39,345 nt of DNA from Coriobacteriia bacterium (GTDB lineage Bacteria > Actinomycetota > Coriobacteriia > Anaerosomatales > Anaerosomataceae): assembly GCA_016926975.1 (NCBI GenBank), contig JAFGNP010000042.1:1-39345 (forward strand), given 5' to 3'. Numbering within the stretch: the first letter of the stretch is position 1; every line of letters begins with the position of its first letter. Below are positions 14,746 to 24,073 of the stretch, piece by piece. Under the pieces are notes generated by a model, which was not told where the DNA came from, made no database searches, and saw only the letters and a list, made by a program, of their open reading frames with translations. The position numbers and the translations under genes are program-made.

Positions 14746-15912
14746 CTACTCCGTTGTCGTGCTACCGCCCTCCGGGCGTGGCCTGCGTCTGCGACGACGC
14801 CTCGACCCGCTCGGTGCGGCACCTTCAGTCGCGGGCGCAGCCTGCTGCGGCTTCGGCCCACGGCCCTTCGGCGGCCGGGGCTTCTGGCCCTGGCTCCCCG
14901 CCTTCGGCGCTTCGGATGCGCCCTTGGACGCCGATCCGCCCTGCTTAGAAGCCTGCCGCTTCCGGCGCGACTCCTGCGGACGCTCTCCGCCCTGCGCTTC
15001 CGACGACTTCTCCGCCTCCCGCAGAGTCGGCGTCGTGCCGCGCATCACAGCAGAGCTGCCCACATCCCGGCTCAACGCGTCCGCATCCAACTTGCACGGA
15101 CCGCTCCTACCGGCACTGCAATCGAGCGCCGTCAGCGGCACCGTGACTTCCGGGCCGCCCTGCTGCCGGATGGTCAGAGTCTCTCGCGGAACGTTCATCG
15201 AAGAGATCCTGCCAGCCGAACCGTCCGGGAAGTCCACGGTCGCTCCGCACTTAGGAGCGCGCTGCTTGAAGTCCTTGTACGCGTCGTACTCGTACCGCAA
15301 ACAGCACATGAGTCTGCCACACAGGCCACTGATTTTCAACGGGTTGAGAGGCAGGTCCTGCTCCTTGGCCATGCGTATCGAGACCGGCTGGAACTCACCT
15401 CCGAACCGCACGCAACACAGCGGCTGTCCGCAGTGCCCGAGACCGCCGACCATGCGCGCCTCGTCGCGCACGCCGACCTGCCTCATGTCGATGCGGTTGT
15501 GTAGCTCGGCAGCGAGCTCGCGCACGAGCTCGCGGAAGTCGACACGCTCTTCGGCAGCGAAGTAGAAGACCACCTTCGAGTCGTCGAAGAGATGCTCGAC
15601 GCCGATAGCCTTCATGTCCAGGCCGTGCTTCTCCACCAGCGCGCGGAACCGCTCCATCTCATCGCGCTCTCGACCCGCTAGCATCTCGATGCGCGAGAGG
15701 TCGCTGTCGGCAGCCACGCGCACGACAGGCTTGAGCTGTGCCGGGATCTCGTCAGCCTCGACTTCGTGCGGCGCCCTGACTACCTCGCCGTGCTCCTGTC
15801 CGCGCTCGGTCTGAACGATCACCGTGTCGCCCTCTTCAGGCGATGAGCCGGCCGGGTCGAACCACAGGACCTTGCCGGCGTAGCGAAGCTTCACTCCCAC
15901 TACCGTGGGCAT
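14746..15912 (-). CDS. ricT: RicT/YaaT-like PSP1-domain protein
   Basis: In Bacillus, RicT (YaaT) with RicA and RicF forms an iron-sulfur-containing complex that aids RNase Y-dependent mRNA processing and phosphorelay control. Residues 1-270 form the PSP1 domain with conserved cysteines in HCGQPLCC (C161, C166, C167), LCGRLMCC (C198, C203, C204) and C222. The last 100 or so residues are a low-complexity basic tail rich in Arg, Lys, Gly, Ala and Pro, ending GSRRRRRRRPRPEGGSTTTE, likely disordered and able to bind nucleic acid. AGGAGGT lies 6 nt before the ATG, which is inside the 3' end of holB. Next to holB and tmk, as in many Gram-positive genomes. Confidence 0.93.
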   Translation of the reverse strand: MPTVVGVKLRYAGKVLWFDPAGSSPEEGDTVIVQTERGQEHGEVVRAPHEVEADEIPAQLKPVVRVAADSDLSRIEMLAGRERDEMERFRALVEKHGLDMKAIGVEHLFDDSKVVFYFAAEERVDFRELVRELAAELHNRIDMRQVGVRDEARMVGGLGHCGQPLCCVRFGGEFQPVSIRMAKEQDLPLNPLKISGLCGRLMCCLRYEYDAYKDFKQRAPKCGATVDFPDGSAGRISSMNVPRETLTIRQQGGPEVTVPLTALDCSAGRSGPCKLDADALSRDVGSSAVMRGTTPTLREAEKSSEAQGGERPQESRRKRQASKQGGSASKGASEAPKAGSQGQKPRPPKGRGPKPQQAAPATEGAAPSGSRRRRRRRPRPEGGSTTTE

Positions 15913-17021
15913 CGTAGTACCTCCTGTATGTCGAACAGCATGGCCTCTACGGCCAGCTGGAGGCTCACATTATAGGCTATGCGCTCGCGCGCCGTCCGCA
16001 CGCACTCGAACGCCCGGAGCGCGGCGGGAACGCTGATGACGGCAGCAACCTCCGCCGTGGCATCGGCAGTATCCACGTTGCTCACGAGCTCCGGGACGCC
16101 CTTCGCCATCACCAGGCAGTCGCGAAGCCAGCTCTCGGTCACGCTCATGATCTCGACGATGCCGTCACGCTCGCGCGCGGTGAGTTCGCGCTTGTGCCGC
16201 TTCTCCATCCGATTGGCCACGCCCTTCGAGAGGTACTCACGTGCCGAGTCCATCTCGTCGGCATGTACGCCCTTCATCTCCTCCACGGGCGCCCGGACGG
16301 CTGTCAGTAGCTCGCGAGCGGCCAGCAGAACGTCATGACCGTCCATCACCTGCAGGCGCTTGAGGATCTCCATGATGGTAGCGCGGGCGTTCCTTCGGCC
16401 TGCAGAACGCAAGAAGTCGATCGCCCGCGGGATCACATGACCGGCAGCCGCAAGCGCGGCGCGCGCCTCGTCTTCGCTGGCTCCGGTCCGCTCCACTACG
16501 AGTGCGAGCGCCGTCGACTCGGCCACCGGTGCGAACCTGACGACATGGCAGCGCGAGGCGATGGTGGGCAGCACATCATCGAAGTCGCCGGCGAGCAGCA
16601 CGATCACGACATCGGACGGCGGCTCCTCGAGCGTCTTGAGAAACGCGTTCGCCGACGCGTCGTTGAAGCGGTCGGCGTCCTCGAAGACGTACACCTTGTA
16701 CCTGGCCTCGATGGGCTTCAGGTGCACGTCGCGGATGATCTCGTGTATCTGCGGCACCACGTACGTCACGCCCTCGGGCGCGAGCAGGTGCAGATCGGGA
16801 TGGGTGCCGTTCTGTGACCGCCTGCAGGCATTGCACGAACCGCAGCCGCCGTCCGCGCAGAACACGCTGCAGGCGAGCGCCCTGGCGGCGGTCTTGCGGC
16901 CGGACCCGGTCGGGCCGACGAACAGGTAGGCATGCGCGACCGTATCGGACTCGGCCGCCGTCCGAAGATAGCCGACCGCCTTGCGCTGCCCCACCAGATC
17001 GTCCCACACGCAGCCGCTCAC
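15900..17021 (-). CDS. holB: DNA polymerase III delta' subunit
   Basis: Clamp-loader subunit of 373 residues. It has the AAA+ start VWDDLVGQRKAVGYLR, Walker A GPTGSGRKT (36-44), a zinc-module cysteine set C51, C55, C60, C63, C66, VYVFEDADRFNDASANAFLK, LEEPP and SRC sensor-1 region. I chose GTG at 17021 (SD AGGAG 7 nt upstream, 4 nt after the tmk stop); a longer frame to 17108 overlaps tmk. The Walker lysine is kept, unlike in Escherichia coli delta', but this alone does not prove ATPase activity. Its end overlaps ricT by 13 nt. Confidence 0.94.
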   Translation of the reverse strand: MSGCVWDDLVGQRKAVGYLRTAAESDTVAHAYLFVGPTGSGRKTAARALACSVFCADGGCGSCNACRRSQNGTHPDLHLLAPEGVTYVVPQIHEIIRDVHLKPIEARYKVYVFEDADRFNDASANAFLKTLEEPPSDVVIVLLAGDFDDVLPTIASRCHVVRFAPVAESTALALVVERTGASEDEARAALAAAGHVIPRAIDFLRSAGRRNARATIMEILKRLQVMDGHDVLLAARELLTAVRAPVEEMKGVHADEMDSAREYLSKGVANRMEKRHKRELTARERDGIVEIMSVTESWLRDCLVMAKGVPELVSNVDTADATAEVAAVISVPAALRAFECVRTARERIAYNVSLQLAVEAMLFDIQEVLRCPR

Positions 17022-17025
17022 CGGC

Positions 17026-17667
17026 TCACTCCTGTCCGGCGCGGGCCAGAAGAGGCTCCACGTGAGACCACACGGCGTCGGCGACATCCGTAACCTGCAT
17101 CCGCCCAATGAGCTTCACTCGATCCGGCTCGGCCGCTGCGATCGCGAGGTAGCCCGCGCGGACACGCTCGTGGAAGTCCTGACCTGCCTGCTCGAGGCGA
17201 TCGGCGCCGGCTGCCGTCGCATGCTCCAGCCCGGCAGCGGCGTCCACGTCGAGAAGCAGCGTGAGATCGGGCACGAGACCGCCGGTCGCGATCCGGTTGA
17301 GCTCGCGCACTTCCTCCACCAGCAGGACAGCGCGACCGTAGCCCTGGTAGGCCACACTCGAGTCGGTGTACCGATCGCAGAGCACCACTGCCCCCTCGGC
17401 CAGCGCCGGACGGTAGTGGGCCTCCACCAGTTGCGCGCGGCAGGCCTCGTAGAGCAGGAGCTCCGCCCGGACGTCCAACTCGCCGTGAGCGGGATCCAAC
17501 AGGACTTCTCGGATGCGCTCTCCGGCGTCACCCGGCGCGACTCCACCGGGTTCGCGAAACGTGCGGACTTCCAGTCCCAGGCCGCGCAGGCGCTCGGCGA
17601 GAAGCACGATCTGCGTCGACTTGCCGGAACCGTCGCCGCCTTCGAAGGTGATGAACAGCCCGCTCAC
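17026..17667 (-). CDS. tmk: Thymidylate kinase
   Basis: Phosphorylates dTMP to dTDP. 213 residues with P-loop GGDGSGKST (10-18), FREPGG, DRYTDSSVAYQGYG and a LID region near 145-155. The GTG start at 17667 overlaps the fumarase-beta stop as GTGA, with GGGGAC 5 nt upstream. A longer frame to 17742 was rejected because it would overlap that gene by about 80 nt. With ThyX at the other end of the window it completes a dTTP supply route, though the two genes are not linked. Confidence 0.95.
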   Translation of the reverse strand: MSGLFITFEGGDGSGKSTQIVLLAERLRGLGLEVRTFREPGGVAPGDAGERIREVLLDPAHGELDVRAELLLYEACRAQLVEAHYRPALAEGAVVLCDRYTDSSVAYQGYGRAVLLVEEVRELNRIATGGLVPDLTLLLDVDAAAGLEHATAAGADRLEQAGQDFHERVRAGYLAIAAAEPDRVKLIGRMQVTDVADAVWSHVEPLLARAGQE

Positions 17668-18230
17668 GACATGTCCCCGGTCGCGTATTCGGCACGCGCC
17701 TCCGCATACAGATCGCGCCCTTCGGCATCTATGGCCACCCACGCGGGAAACTCATCGAGTTCCATGCGCACCAACGCTTCGGTGCCGAGCTCGGCATAGG
17801 CGACTGGGACAGCCGACACGACCTTCGTCGCCAGCAAGGCTGCCGCGCCGCCCACTGCCGCCAGGTAGACAGCGCCGTTTTCGACGCATGCGCGACGGAC
17901 CGCTTCGCTGCGCGAGCCCTTGCCGATCGTGGCGACTATACCGGCCGACAGCAAGCGCGGGGTCCAGGCGTCCATGCGTTTGGCAGTGGTAGGCCCGACG
18001 GCACCGGCAGGACGCCCGGCTGAAGGCGGAGTCGGACCGGCGTAGAAGAGAACCTGCCCCTCCAGTCCGTGAGGCAGCGCGCCCTCTCGCTCCAGCCCGA
18101 CCACGATCCGTTCGTGCGTGGCGTCGCGAGCGGTGAAGACGGGGCCCGAGATGAGCACCTGCGTCCCTGCGGGCAGAGTGCGCAGAAGCGTCACGTCGTC
18201 CGGAAGCTGTATGCGGACGGGCTCACTCAT
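17664..18230 (-). CDS. Class I fumarate hydratase, beta subunit
   Basis: Smaller subunit of the two-part iron-sulfur fumarase/tartrate dehydratase family, 188 residues. It has LPAGTQVLISGPVFTARDATH, the conserved GPTTAKRMD (substrate-binding region) and a C-terminal ELGTEALVRMELDEFPAWV. The ATG at 18230 has GGAGG 6 nt upstream and overlaps the MFS transporter by 8 nt. The partner alpha subunit (19679-20518) lies on the other side of that transporter gene. Such enzymes need an intact [4Fe-4S] cluster and are oxygen-sensitive. Confidence 0.93.
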   Translation of the reverse strand: MSEPVRIQLPDDVTLLRTLPAGTQVLISGPVFTARDATHERIVVGLEREGALPHGLEGQVLFYAGPTPPSAGRPAGAVGPTTAKRMDAWTPRLLSAGIVATIGKGSRSEAVRRACVENGAVYLAAVGGAAALLATKVVSAVPVAYAELGTEALVRMELDEFPAWVAIDAEGRDLYAEARAEYATGDMS

Positions 18231-19677
18231 CGTCGGCCTCCACAAGAGGCGGCTCTACCTCAGCGATGCGCCAGTTCAGTGTCCGATACGCATAGTACGC
18301 CGCTCCAAGCACGATCAGCGAGGCTATCTGCAGCGTCACCCGGGGGCCGGTGAACCATGACGGGTCAGCCATTCCTTCACTCATATGACGGATGACGGTG
18401 CCGAGCACGTCGGCCAGCGGAGCTACCAAGACCATCGAGAGCAACAGGGAGACCCTGATGACCGATTCCATCGCTGTGAAGACCCTGCCCCGAATCTCAT
18501 CGTCCACGGTACGCGCGACGTATGTATTGCCTGCCACTGTCAGGCACGCGATGCAGAACCCGGCGGTGATACCGAAGATGAGGGAGACCCAGTACACACC
18601 GATGCTCGCGAACACGAACATGCTCGCTCCGAACATGGCCACCGCGCCCAGGAAGAGCATCTGGAGCGGAATTCGGTTGGCGAGCCTCGGGACGAGAATC
18701 GCCCCCGCGACCATGCCGAGGGCTAGAAGCACGAGCACGAAGGTCTGCGGCGCCGCCACCAGGTTCCGGACAGCCTCGAACTGATCGAGGATCGGCACTC
18801 CGTCGGCAAGGATGTCCTGCACGTACGCCAAGCCGACCGTGATGATGGAGCCGCCGCCGAGGATCGCCAGCCCGATGGTGATCAGCAGGCCCCTGAGCTC
18901 CTTGTGCTGGCCAAGAAACCGGAAGGACTCCAGCGCGTCCCGGCCGATCAGCGACAGGTCGAACTTCGCGTCGTCCCGCCCGGGCCGCACCTTCACCCGG
19001 ATCGACCACAGCAGCAGCGCGGAGATGACGAAGGTGAGGCTGTTGAGCACTACGCCGGCTCGCGGGCCGAGAAGTGCCGGCGCCAGCGGACCCACAAGCG
19101 CATCGACGAACGGGAACCCGCTCGAGAGCACGGAGCGCACGATCGCCTCGAACCCGGCGAGGATCGCGCCCGACATCGTGAGGCCTATCAGCATGCTGGC
19201 CTGCTGGGTCGTGTAGGCAAGACCGTTGGCAACGGTCACCTCTTCTTCGGCTACCAGGCGGGGGATCAGCGCGCTTCTCGCCGGTGAGAAGAACAGCGAC
19301 GCCATCTCCATGAGCAGAACGATCAGATAGATGAGCGCGAGGCTGTTCGTGACCAGCAGGAAGAGCGTCAGCAAGGCGCGGATGACATCGCAGGCGATCA
19401 TCAGGCGCCGCCGATCGAACCGGTCCACGAACACGCCGATGAACGACGAGAACAGCAGTGACGGGATGATCTTGGCGATCATTATCCCGGCGACCGCGAA
19501 CGACGAACCTCCGGTCAGTGTGGTGACCAGCGGGATGAGCAGACCGATGACCAGCCAGTCGCCTATGCCACTCACGAACTGCGAGAGCCACAGCGCCCTG
19601 AACCGACGGTTGCGAAGCACCGCCGAGTAGGGGGTCTTCACCGCAAGACTGCGAGCTGCCTTCACTTCTTCGGCCAT
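18223..19677 (-). CDS. MFS transporter
   Basis: 484-residue major facilitator superfamily exporter-like protein with about 12 transmembrane helices. It has the conserved loop 2-3 motif VDRFDRRRLM and the repeated half at about 250-450. It resembles MFS_3-type drug or siderophore exporters by general pattern; the substrate is unknown. It begins 1 nt after the fumarase-alpha stop and its stop lies inside the fumarase-beta start region, so it is translated between two subunits of one enzyme. Transport of a dicarboxylate is an attractive but unsupported idea, since dicarboxylate carriers belong to other families. Confidence 0.85.
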   Translation of the reverse strand: MAEEVKAARSLAVKTPYSAVLRNRRFRALWLSQFVSGIGDWLVIGLLIPLVTTLTGGSSFAVAGIMIAKIIPSLLFSSFIGVFVDRFDRRRLMIACDVIRALLTLFLLVTNSLALIYLIVLLMEMASLFFSPARSALIPRLVAEEEVTVANGLAYTTQQASMLIGLTMSGAILAGFEAIVRSVLSSGFPFVDALVGPLAPALLGPRAGVVLNSLTFVISALLLWSIRVKVRPGRDDAKFDLSLIGRDALESFRFLGQHKELRGLLITIGLAILGGGSIITVGLAYVQDILADGVPILDQFEAVRNLVAAPQTFVLVLLALGMVAGAILVPRLANRIPLQMLFLGAVAMFGASMFVFASIGVYWVSLIFGITAGFCIACLTVAGNTYVARTVDDEIRGRVFTAMESVIRVSLLLSMVLVAPLADVLGTVIRHMSEGMADPSWFTGPRVTLQIASLIVLGAAYYAYRTLNWRIAEVEPPLVEADDE

Positions 19678-19678
19678 A

Positions 19679-20518
19679 CTACGGCAGCTCCACTGTCACA
19701 GTACGCATGGCCGAACAGCCGAGGTTCACGGCCACCGGCAAGGCGGCGATGTGGCTAGGCGCACTCTGCACCTTCACGGCAAGCGCGGTGCAGTTCCCAC
19801 CTAACCCCGCCGGCCCGATGCCTAGCGCGTTGATATCGGCCAGCAATCGGGCCTCGAGTTCCGCGCCCTCTGCCGTGGCGGCGGGAACATCGAGCGGGCG
19901 AAGCAGCGCCTTCTTGGCAAGCTTGCCGACGCTGTCGAAGGTGCCGCCCACGCCCACCCCCACCACGAGCGGGGGGCAGGCGCCGGTCGCCTTCGCCGAG
20001 ACGGTCTCGACCACGAACCGGCGGACGCCTTCGCTTCCGGCCGAGGGATCGAGCATCGCAAGCGCGCTAGAGTTGTCCGAGCCGCCACCCTTGAGCATGA
20101 CGTACACCGTAGCGCCGGCGCCCGGCCTGAGGGTCACGTCGAGAAACGCCGGCGTGTTGTCGCCGGTGTTAGTGCGATCACCGAGTGCGTCGCGTACGAC
20201 GCTCATGCGCAGCGCGTTCTCCAGGTACGCTTCGCGAACGGCCCCGTCGACCGCCGTCTGCAGATCGCCCGCGGGGCACTCGGCAGACCCGAGCTCCACC
20301 CACACCCACACGGTACCGGTGTCCTGGCAAAGCGGCACGGAATCGGTTCTGGCGATCCGCGCGTTCTCTACAAGCTGCCCGATCACCGACCGGCCGCGCT
20401 CCGAGGTCTCGCTGGCAAGAGCGCGCTCCATCGCAGCCAGTACGTCAGGGCGTAGCGTCGTGGCCGCCTCGGCTATGGCGGAACGGACCGCACCGGCGAT
20501 GTCGGCCGCGGAAGTCAC
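19679..20518 (-). CDS. Class I fumarate hydratase, alpha subunit
   Basis: Iron-sulfur catalytic subunit, 279 residues, interconverting fumarate and malate. The cluster ligands are in PLCQDTGTV (C64), GACPP (C181) and NLGCSAM (C268), the expected spacing. The start codon is GTG at 20518, directly after the mdh TGA (TGAGTG). It lies between mdh and an MFS gene; the beta subunit follows that. The order malate dehydrogenase-fumarase points to the reductive or oxidative C4 arm of the citric acid cycle. Confidence 0.95.
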   Translation of the reverse strand: MTSAADIAGAVRSAIAEAATTLRPDVLAAMERALASETSERGRSVIGQLVENARIARTDSVPLCQDTGTVWVWVELGSAECPAGDLQTAVDGAVREAYLENALRMSVVRDALGDRTNTGDNTPAFLDVTLRPGAGATVYVMLKGGGSDNSSALAMLDPSAGSEGVRRFVVETVSAKATGACPPLVVGVGVGGTFDSVGKLAKKALLRPLDVPAATAEGAELEARLLADINALGIGPAGLGGNCTALAVKVQSAPSHIAALPVAVNLGCSAMRTVTVELP

Positions 20519-21454
20519 TCAGACCTCGAGGTCGATCGACATCAGAGTCTCGGTCACACCTGCCGCCGAGGCGTGGAGAGCGGCGAGCTCCTGCTCGTCC
20601 AGCTCCCACTCGGCCACAGAGAGCACGCCGCGCCGCCCGAGCGATGCCGGGACGTTCAAGTGCAGGCCCGACAGCCCGTACTCTCCGTTCAGGAGTACGC
20701 ACGAGGGCATCACAGCGCCTGTATCGCCGAGTATGGTGGTCACCATCGCCGCAATCGACGCGCCCGGGGCGTAGAAGGCGCTGCCCGACTTGAGCAGTGC
20801 GACGACTTCCGCTCCGCCGAAGACCGTCTTGCGGACGATCTCGGCAACCTCGTCGGCTCCGAGCAACTCCGGAAGCGGCGTGCCGCGCACCTTGGAGAAG
20901 CGTGGCAGCGGCACCATAGTGTCACCGTGCGCGCCGATCACGACCGCTTCGATCTCGGAGATGGGAGCGCCGGTGGCATCGGCGATGAAGTATGCGAAGC
21001 GTGCCGAGTCGAGCACCCCGCCCATCCCCAGGACCCGCTCCGCTGGAAAGCCCGATATGCGCCAGGCGAGGTGCGCCATCACATCAAGAGGGTTCGTCAC
21101 CAGGACGACCACGGCGTCGGGCGAACTGCTGCGTACCTCGCCCATGACCGAGCGGACGATGGCACCGTTGGCTGCCAGCAGGTCCTCGCGGGTCATGCCG
21201 GGCTTGCGGGGGAGTCCCGCCGTCACGACCACCACGTCAGAACCGGCGGTGGGTCCGTAGTCGTTCGAACCAGTGATGCTGCCGCCGAAGTGCTCCAGGG
21301 AGCGGGCGTGCATCATGTCGAGTGCCTTGCCCTGCGGAATACCCTCGGCGACGTCCACGAGCACGATGTCCGCTAGACCCTTGAGGGCGATCAGGAAGGC
21401 AGCCGTCGCGCCCACCTGTCCCGCACCGACGACCGTTACCTTGGGCAGTGACAT
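20519..21454 (-). CDS. mdh: Malate dehydrogenase
   Basis: NAD-dependent malate dehydrogenase of the LDH-like type, 311 residues. It has the Rossmann motif VGAGQVGATAA (9-19), the active-site loop AGLPRKPGMTR with Arg where lactate dehydrogenase has Gln, NPLDVMAHLAWR, and the catalytic His in VIGAHGDTMVP. GGAAGGG lies upstream of the ATG. First gene of a run that continues through fumarase, tmk, holB, ricT and tRNA-Thr, with a possible -10 box TAGAAT 75 nt upstream. Confidence 0.96.
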   Translation of the reverse strand: MSLPKVTVVGAGQVGATAAFLIALKGLADIVLVDVAEGIPQGKALDMMHARSLEHFGGSITGSNDYGPTAGSDVVVVTAGLPRKPGMTREDLLAANGAIVRSVMGEVRSSSPDAVVVLVTNPLDVMAHLAWRISGFPAERVLGMGGVLDSARFAYFIADATGAPISEIEAVVIGAHGDTMVPLPRFSKVRGTPLPELLGADEVAEIVRKTVFGGAEVVALLKSGSAFYAPGASIAAMVTTILGDTGAVMPSCVLLNGEYGLSGLHLNVPASLGRRGVLSVAEWELDEQELAALHASAAGVTETLMSIDLEV

Positions 21455-21529
21455 ACGCGTACGACCCTTCCAGTGCGTGAAGCGCCGCCGGCGTCGACGG
21501 CGCGAAGATGGCTTTGAACTACGGAGTGG

Positions 21530-21535
21530 ATTCTA
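21530..21535 (-). promoter_or_regulatory. Possible -10 box of the mdh operon
   Basis: TAGAAT on the minus strand between the topA stop and mdh. No -35 match at usual spacing. A short GC-rich inverted repeat (GCGCCG/CGGCGC near 21482-21503) lies in the leader. Confidence 0.35.
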
Positions 21536-21592
21536 CCATGCAAGGCCGTGATGCCCCCCGGGGAGCGACAAGCGCCAAGCCACCGGCCGCCC

Positions 21593-24070
21593 CTACTTCT
21601 TCGTGCCCCCGGACTTCTTCTTGCCCTTGCTGGTGCGCGTTGCGGCAGGCTTCTTGGCGGCCCCGCGGCGCCCGCGAGCAGCGGGGCGGGCGGGCTTAAG
21701 CGGGCACTCGGGATTGATGCAGATCTTCCAGGGGCCCTTCTTGTTGTGCACGATGATCTTCGGCGAACCGCACTCGCACGTCTCGTCTGTGGGTTCGATG
21801 TCGCCCTGTTGCGGAAGCGGGTACGAGGTCTTGCACGTCTCGTACTCGGTGCAGCGCACGTAGCGGTTGCCGACGGGCGAGTAATGCACCACCAGGTCGC
21901 CGCCGTCACCTGTGGGACACGCACCCTTTGCGATCGTGATCTCCGGACCCTTCTTGCTCGGGCAGTCGGTGCTCAGGCACATCAAGCGCGGGCGCTTCTT
22001 GAACTGGATGACGGTCACCTGCGGCGTGCCGCACTCGGGGCACGGGACGTCGGAAGCCTGGTACTTCGCGTTCTTCGGCAGAGGATAGGTGACCTTGCAC
22101 TCGGGATAGCCGGAGCACCCCACGAAGTAGCCCCGGGTCTTGGGCGAGTACTTGATGAGCAGGTCGCCGCCGCATTCGGGGCACTTCCCGACCTTGGCGT
22201 CCTCGTCGATGGCGCCCTTGAGCATCTCGGCGACCTCGTCGACGTTCTCCAGCAGTTCGCCGAGCACCGTCGCCAACGTGTTCTGGGAGTGGCCGACGAC
22301 AACGGGGAGCGTCGACTGCCCCTTGGCGATCGAGTCCATCTCCTCTTCGAGCGAGCCGGTCATAGCCGGCGTGGTGATCTCGCTCGCGTACTTGGAGAGT
22401 GCCTCTATGACGCTGCGCCCCTTGTGCGTGGGCTCAGTAGGATCGTTATTGATGTACTTGCGGTCGTACAGCGTCTGGATGATGTCGTGACGCGTGGCCT
22501 TGGTGCCGAGGCCGAGCTTCTCCATCTCCTGGATGAGCTTGCCCTGCGTGTACCGGGCGGGAGGCTGCGTCTGCTTGGCCTCCATCTCGGCGCCGAGGAA
22601 GTCGACCTTCTCTCCATCCGCGAGCTGCGGCAGATGCTCGTCCTTCTTCAGGCCGTAGGGATAGATCGCCCGGAACCCGGGGACCTGCACGACATCTCCC
22701 CTTGCGACGAAGTGCTCGCCGGATACCTCGAGCCTGACCGTCGTCTTCTCGATGATGGCAGCATCCGACAGCGTCGCCATGAACCTCCGGGCCACCAGGT
22801 TGTAGAGCTTCCACGCCTGGCCGTCGAGCTTGTCGGGATCCGCGGCTGCAGTCGGGTGTATCGGCGGGTGGTCCGTCGTCTCCTTGTCACCTCTCGTGGC
22901 ATGGATCGGCGAGGCCAGCAACTTCTGCGCATGATCACGGTAGAACGGCACCTCGGAAAGCGAGCGCAGGATACCCTTGATGTCCAGGCTGGGCGGGTAG
23001 ACCGTGTTGTCCACGCGCGGGTAGGAGATCAGACCGCTCATGTACAGAGACTCGGCCACGCGCATCGTCTGCGCCGGAGAAAGCCCCTCGGACGCGGCGG
23101 CAGCCATGAGCGCGGTAGTGTTGAAAGGCACCGGCGGCTTCGACTGGCGCTTTGCGCGCTCTACCGAGTCCACCGTGGCGGAGGAAGCGCCTGAGACCGC
23201 CTCGAGGACCCTGGTCGCCTCGCCCTCGCTCTTGAACTGCGACGTGGCGTGCGAGGCAACGAACTCCTCGCCGCTCTTGGCGAACGTGCCGCGCACCACC
23301 CAGTAGTCCTCCGGCACGAACACGTCGCGCAACTTCTCGCGGTCGACTATGAGCTTCAGCGTGGGAGTCTGCACGCGGCCGGAGGAGAGGACGTCGCCGA
23401 ACGGCTTGCGCGTGACCCGCTGCAGGGCGAGCGTCAGGTAGCGCGTGAGAACGGCGCCCCAGATCAGATCGATGTCCTGCCGGGTCTCTCCGGCCTGGGC
23501 TAGCTCCTCGGAAAGGACGTCCTCGTTGGCGAAAGCCCGCTCGATCTCGTCCTTGGTGATCGCCGAGAAACGCACGCGGGTCACCGGGACGTCCTTGTTC
23601 GCCGTCCGCACCACATCACGCGCGTCGGCGCCTATCAGCTCGCCCTCGCGGTCGAAGTCGGTGGCGATGATGACGTGGTCCGCCTTCTTGGCCAGGCTCT
23701 TTACCGACTGGATGATGCCCTTCTCTTTCGGCACCTTCTCCACGTCGACGCGTGTCATGACCGGCAGGGTCTCGAGCCTCCAGCGCTTGAGGTCTACCTC
23801 ACCATCGGCTGCAAGCACGTCGGCCACGCCCGCCGCCATCACGCGCGCATCGGACTGCGCAAGGTCCCGAACGGCGGCCTCGTCCAGCACGCGCGCGAAG
23901 TCGACCCCCATGATGTGGCCCTTCAGGCCGATGGAGACCCACTCCTCGCCGTTCCGGCGGAACTCGTAGACGGGCGTCGTGTAGACCTTGCTCGCCTTGG
24001 GCTTACCCACAGCGAGTATCTCGGCGATCCGGCGAGCGGCTATGTTCTTCTCAGAGATGATCAGGTGCAT
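21593..24070 (-). CDS. topA: DNA topoisomerase I, archaeal-like type IA
   Basis: Relaxes negatively supercoiled DNA. The 825-residue product starts MHLIISEKNIAARRIAEIL, which is how archaeal type IA enzymes begin, rather than the bacterial K-L-V-I-V-E-S-P. It has the Toprim acidic motif ATDFDREGELIG, SSGRVQTPTL, and the active-site tyrosine in SGLISYPRVDNTVY. The C-terminal 190 or so residues hold four zinc-ribbon units (CPECGG...CSGYPEC, CPECGT...CLSTDC, CPTGD...CTEYETC, CECGS...CINPEC) and a Lys-rich tail. I chose ATG at 24070; the frame is open to 24127 but a promoter and hairpin occupy that space. GGAG lies 9 nt upstream inside a small hairpin. Confidence 0.93.
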   Translation of the reverse strand: MHLIISEKNIAARRIAEILAVGKPKASKVYTTPVYEFRRNGEEWVSIGLKGHIMGVDFARVLDEAAVRDLAQSDARVMAAGVADVLAADGEVDLKRWRLETLPVMTRVDVEKVPKEKGIIQSVKSLAKKADHVIIATDFDREGELIGADARDVVRTANKDVPVTRVRFSAITKDEIERAFANEDVLSEELAQAGETRQDIDLIWGAVLTRYLTLALQRVTRKPFGDVLSSGRVQTPTLKLIVDREKLRDVFVPEDYWVVRGTFAKSGEEFVASHATSQFKSEGEATRVLEAVSGASSATVDSVERAKRQSKPPVPFNTTALMAAAASEGLSPAQTMRVAESLYMSGLISYPRVDNTVYPPSLDIKGILRSLSEVPFYRDHAQKLLASPIHATRGDKETTDHPPIHPTAAADPDKLDGQAWKLYNLVARRFMATLSDAAIIEKTTVRLEVSGEHFVARGDVVQVPGFRAIYPYGLKKDEHLPQLADGEKVDFLGAEMEAKQTQPPARYTQGKLIQEMEKLGLGTKATRHDIIQTLYDRKYINNDPTEPTHKGRSVIEALSKYASEITTPAMTGSLEEEMDSIAKGQSTLPVVVGHSQNTLATVLGELLENVDEVAEMLKGAIDEDAKVGKCPECGGDLLIKYSPKTRGYFVGCSGYPECKVTYPLPKNAKYQASDVPCPECGTPQVTVIQFKKRPRLMCLSTDCPSKKGPEITIAKGACPTGDGGDLVVHYSPVGNRYVRCTEYETCKTSYPLPQQGDIEPTDETCECGSPKIIVHNKKGPWKICINPECPLKPARPAARGRRGAAKKPAATRTSKGKKKSGGTKK

Positions 24071-24073
24071 GCA

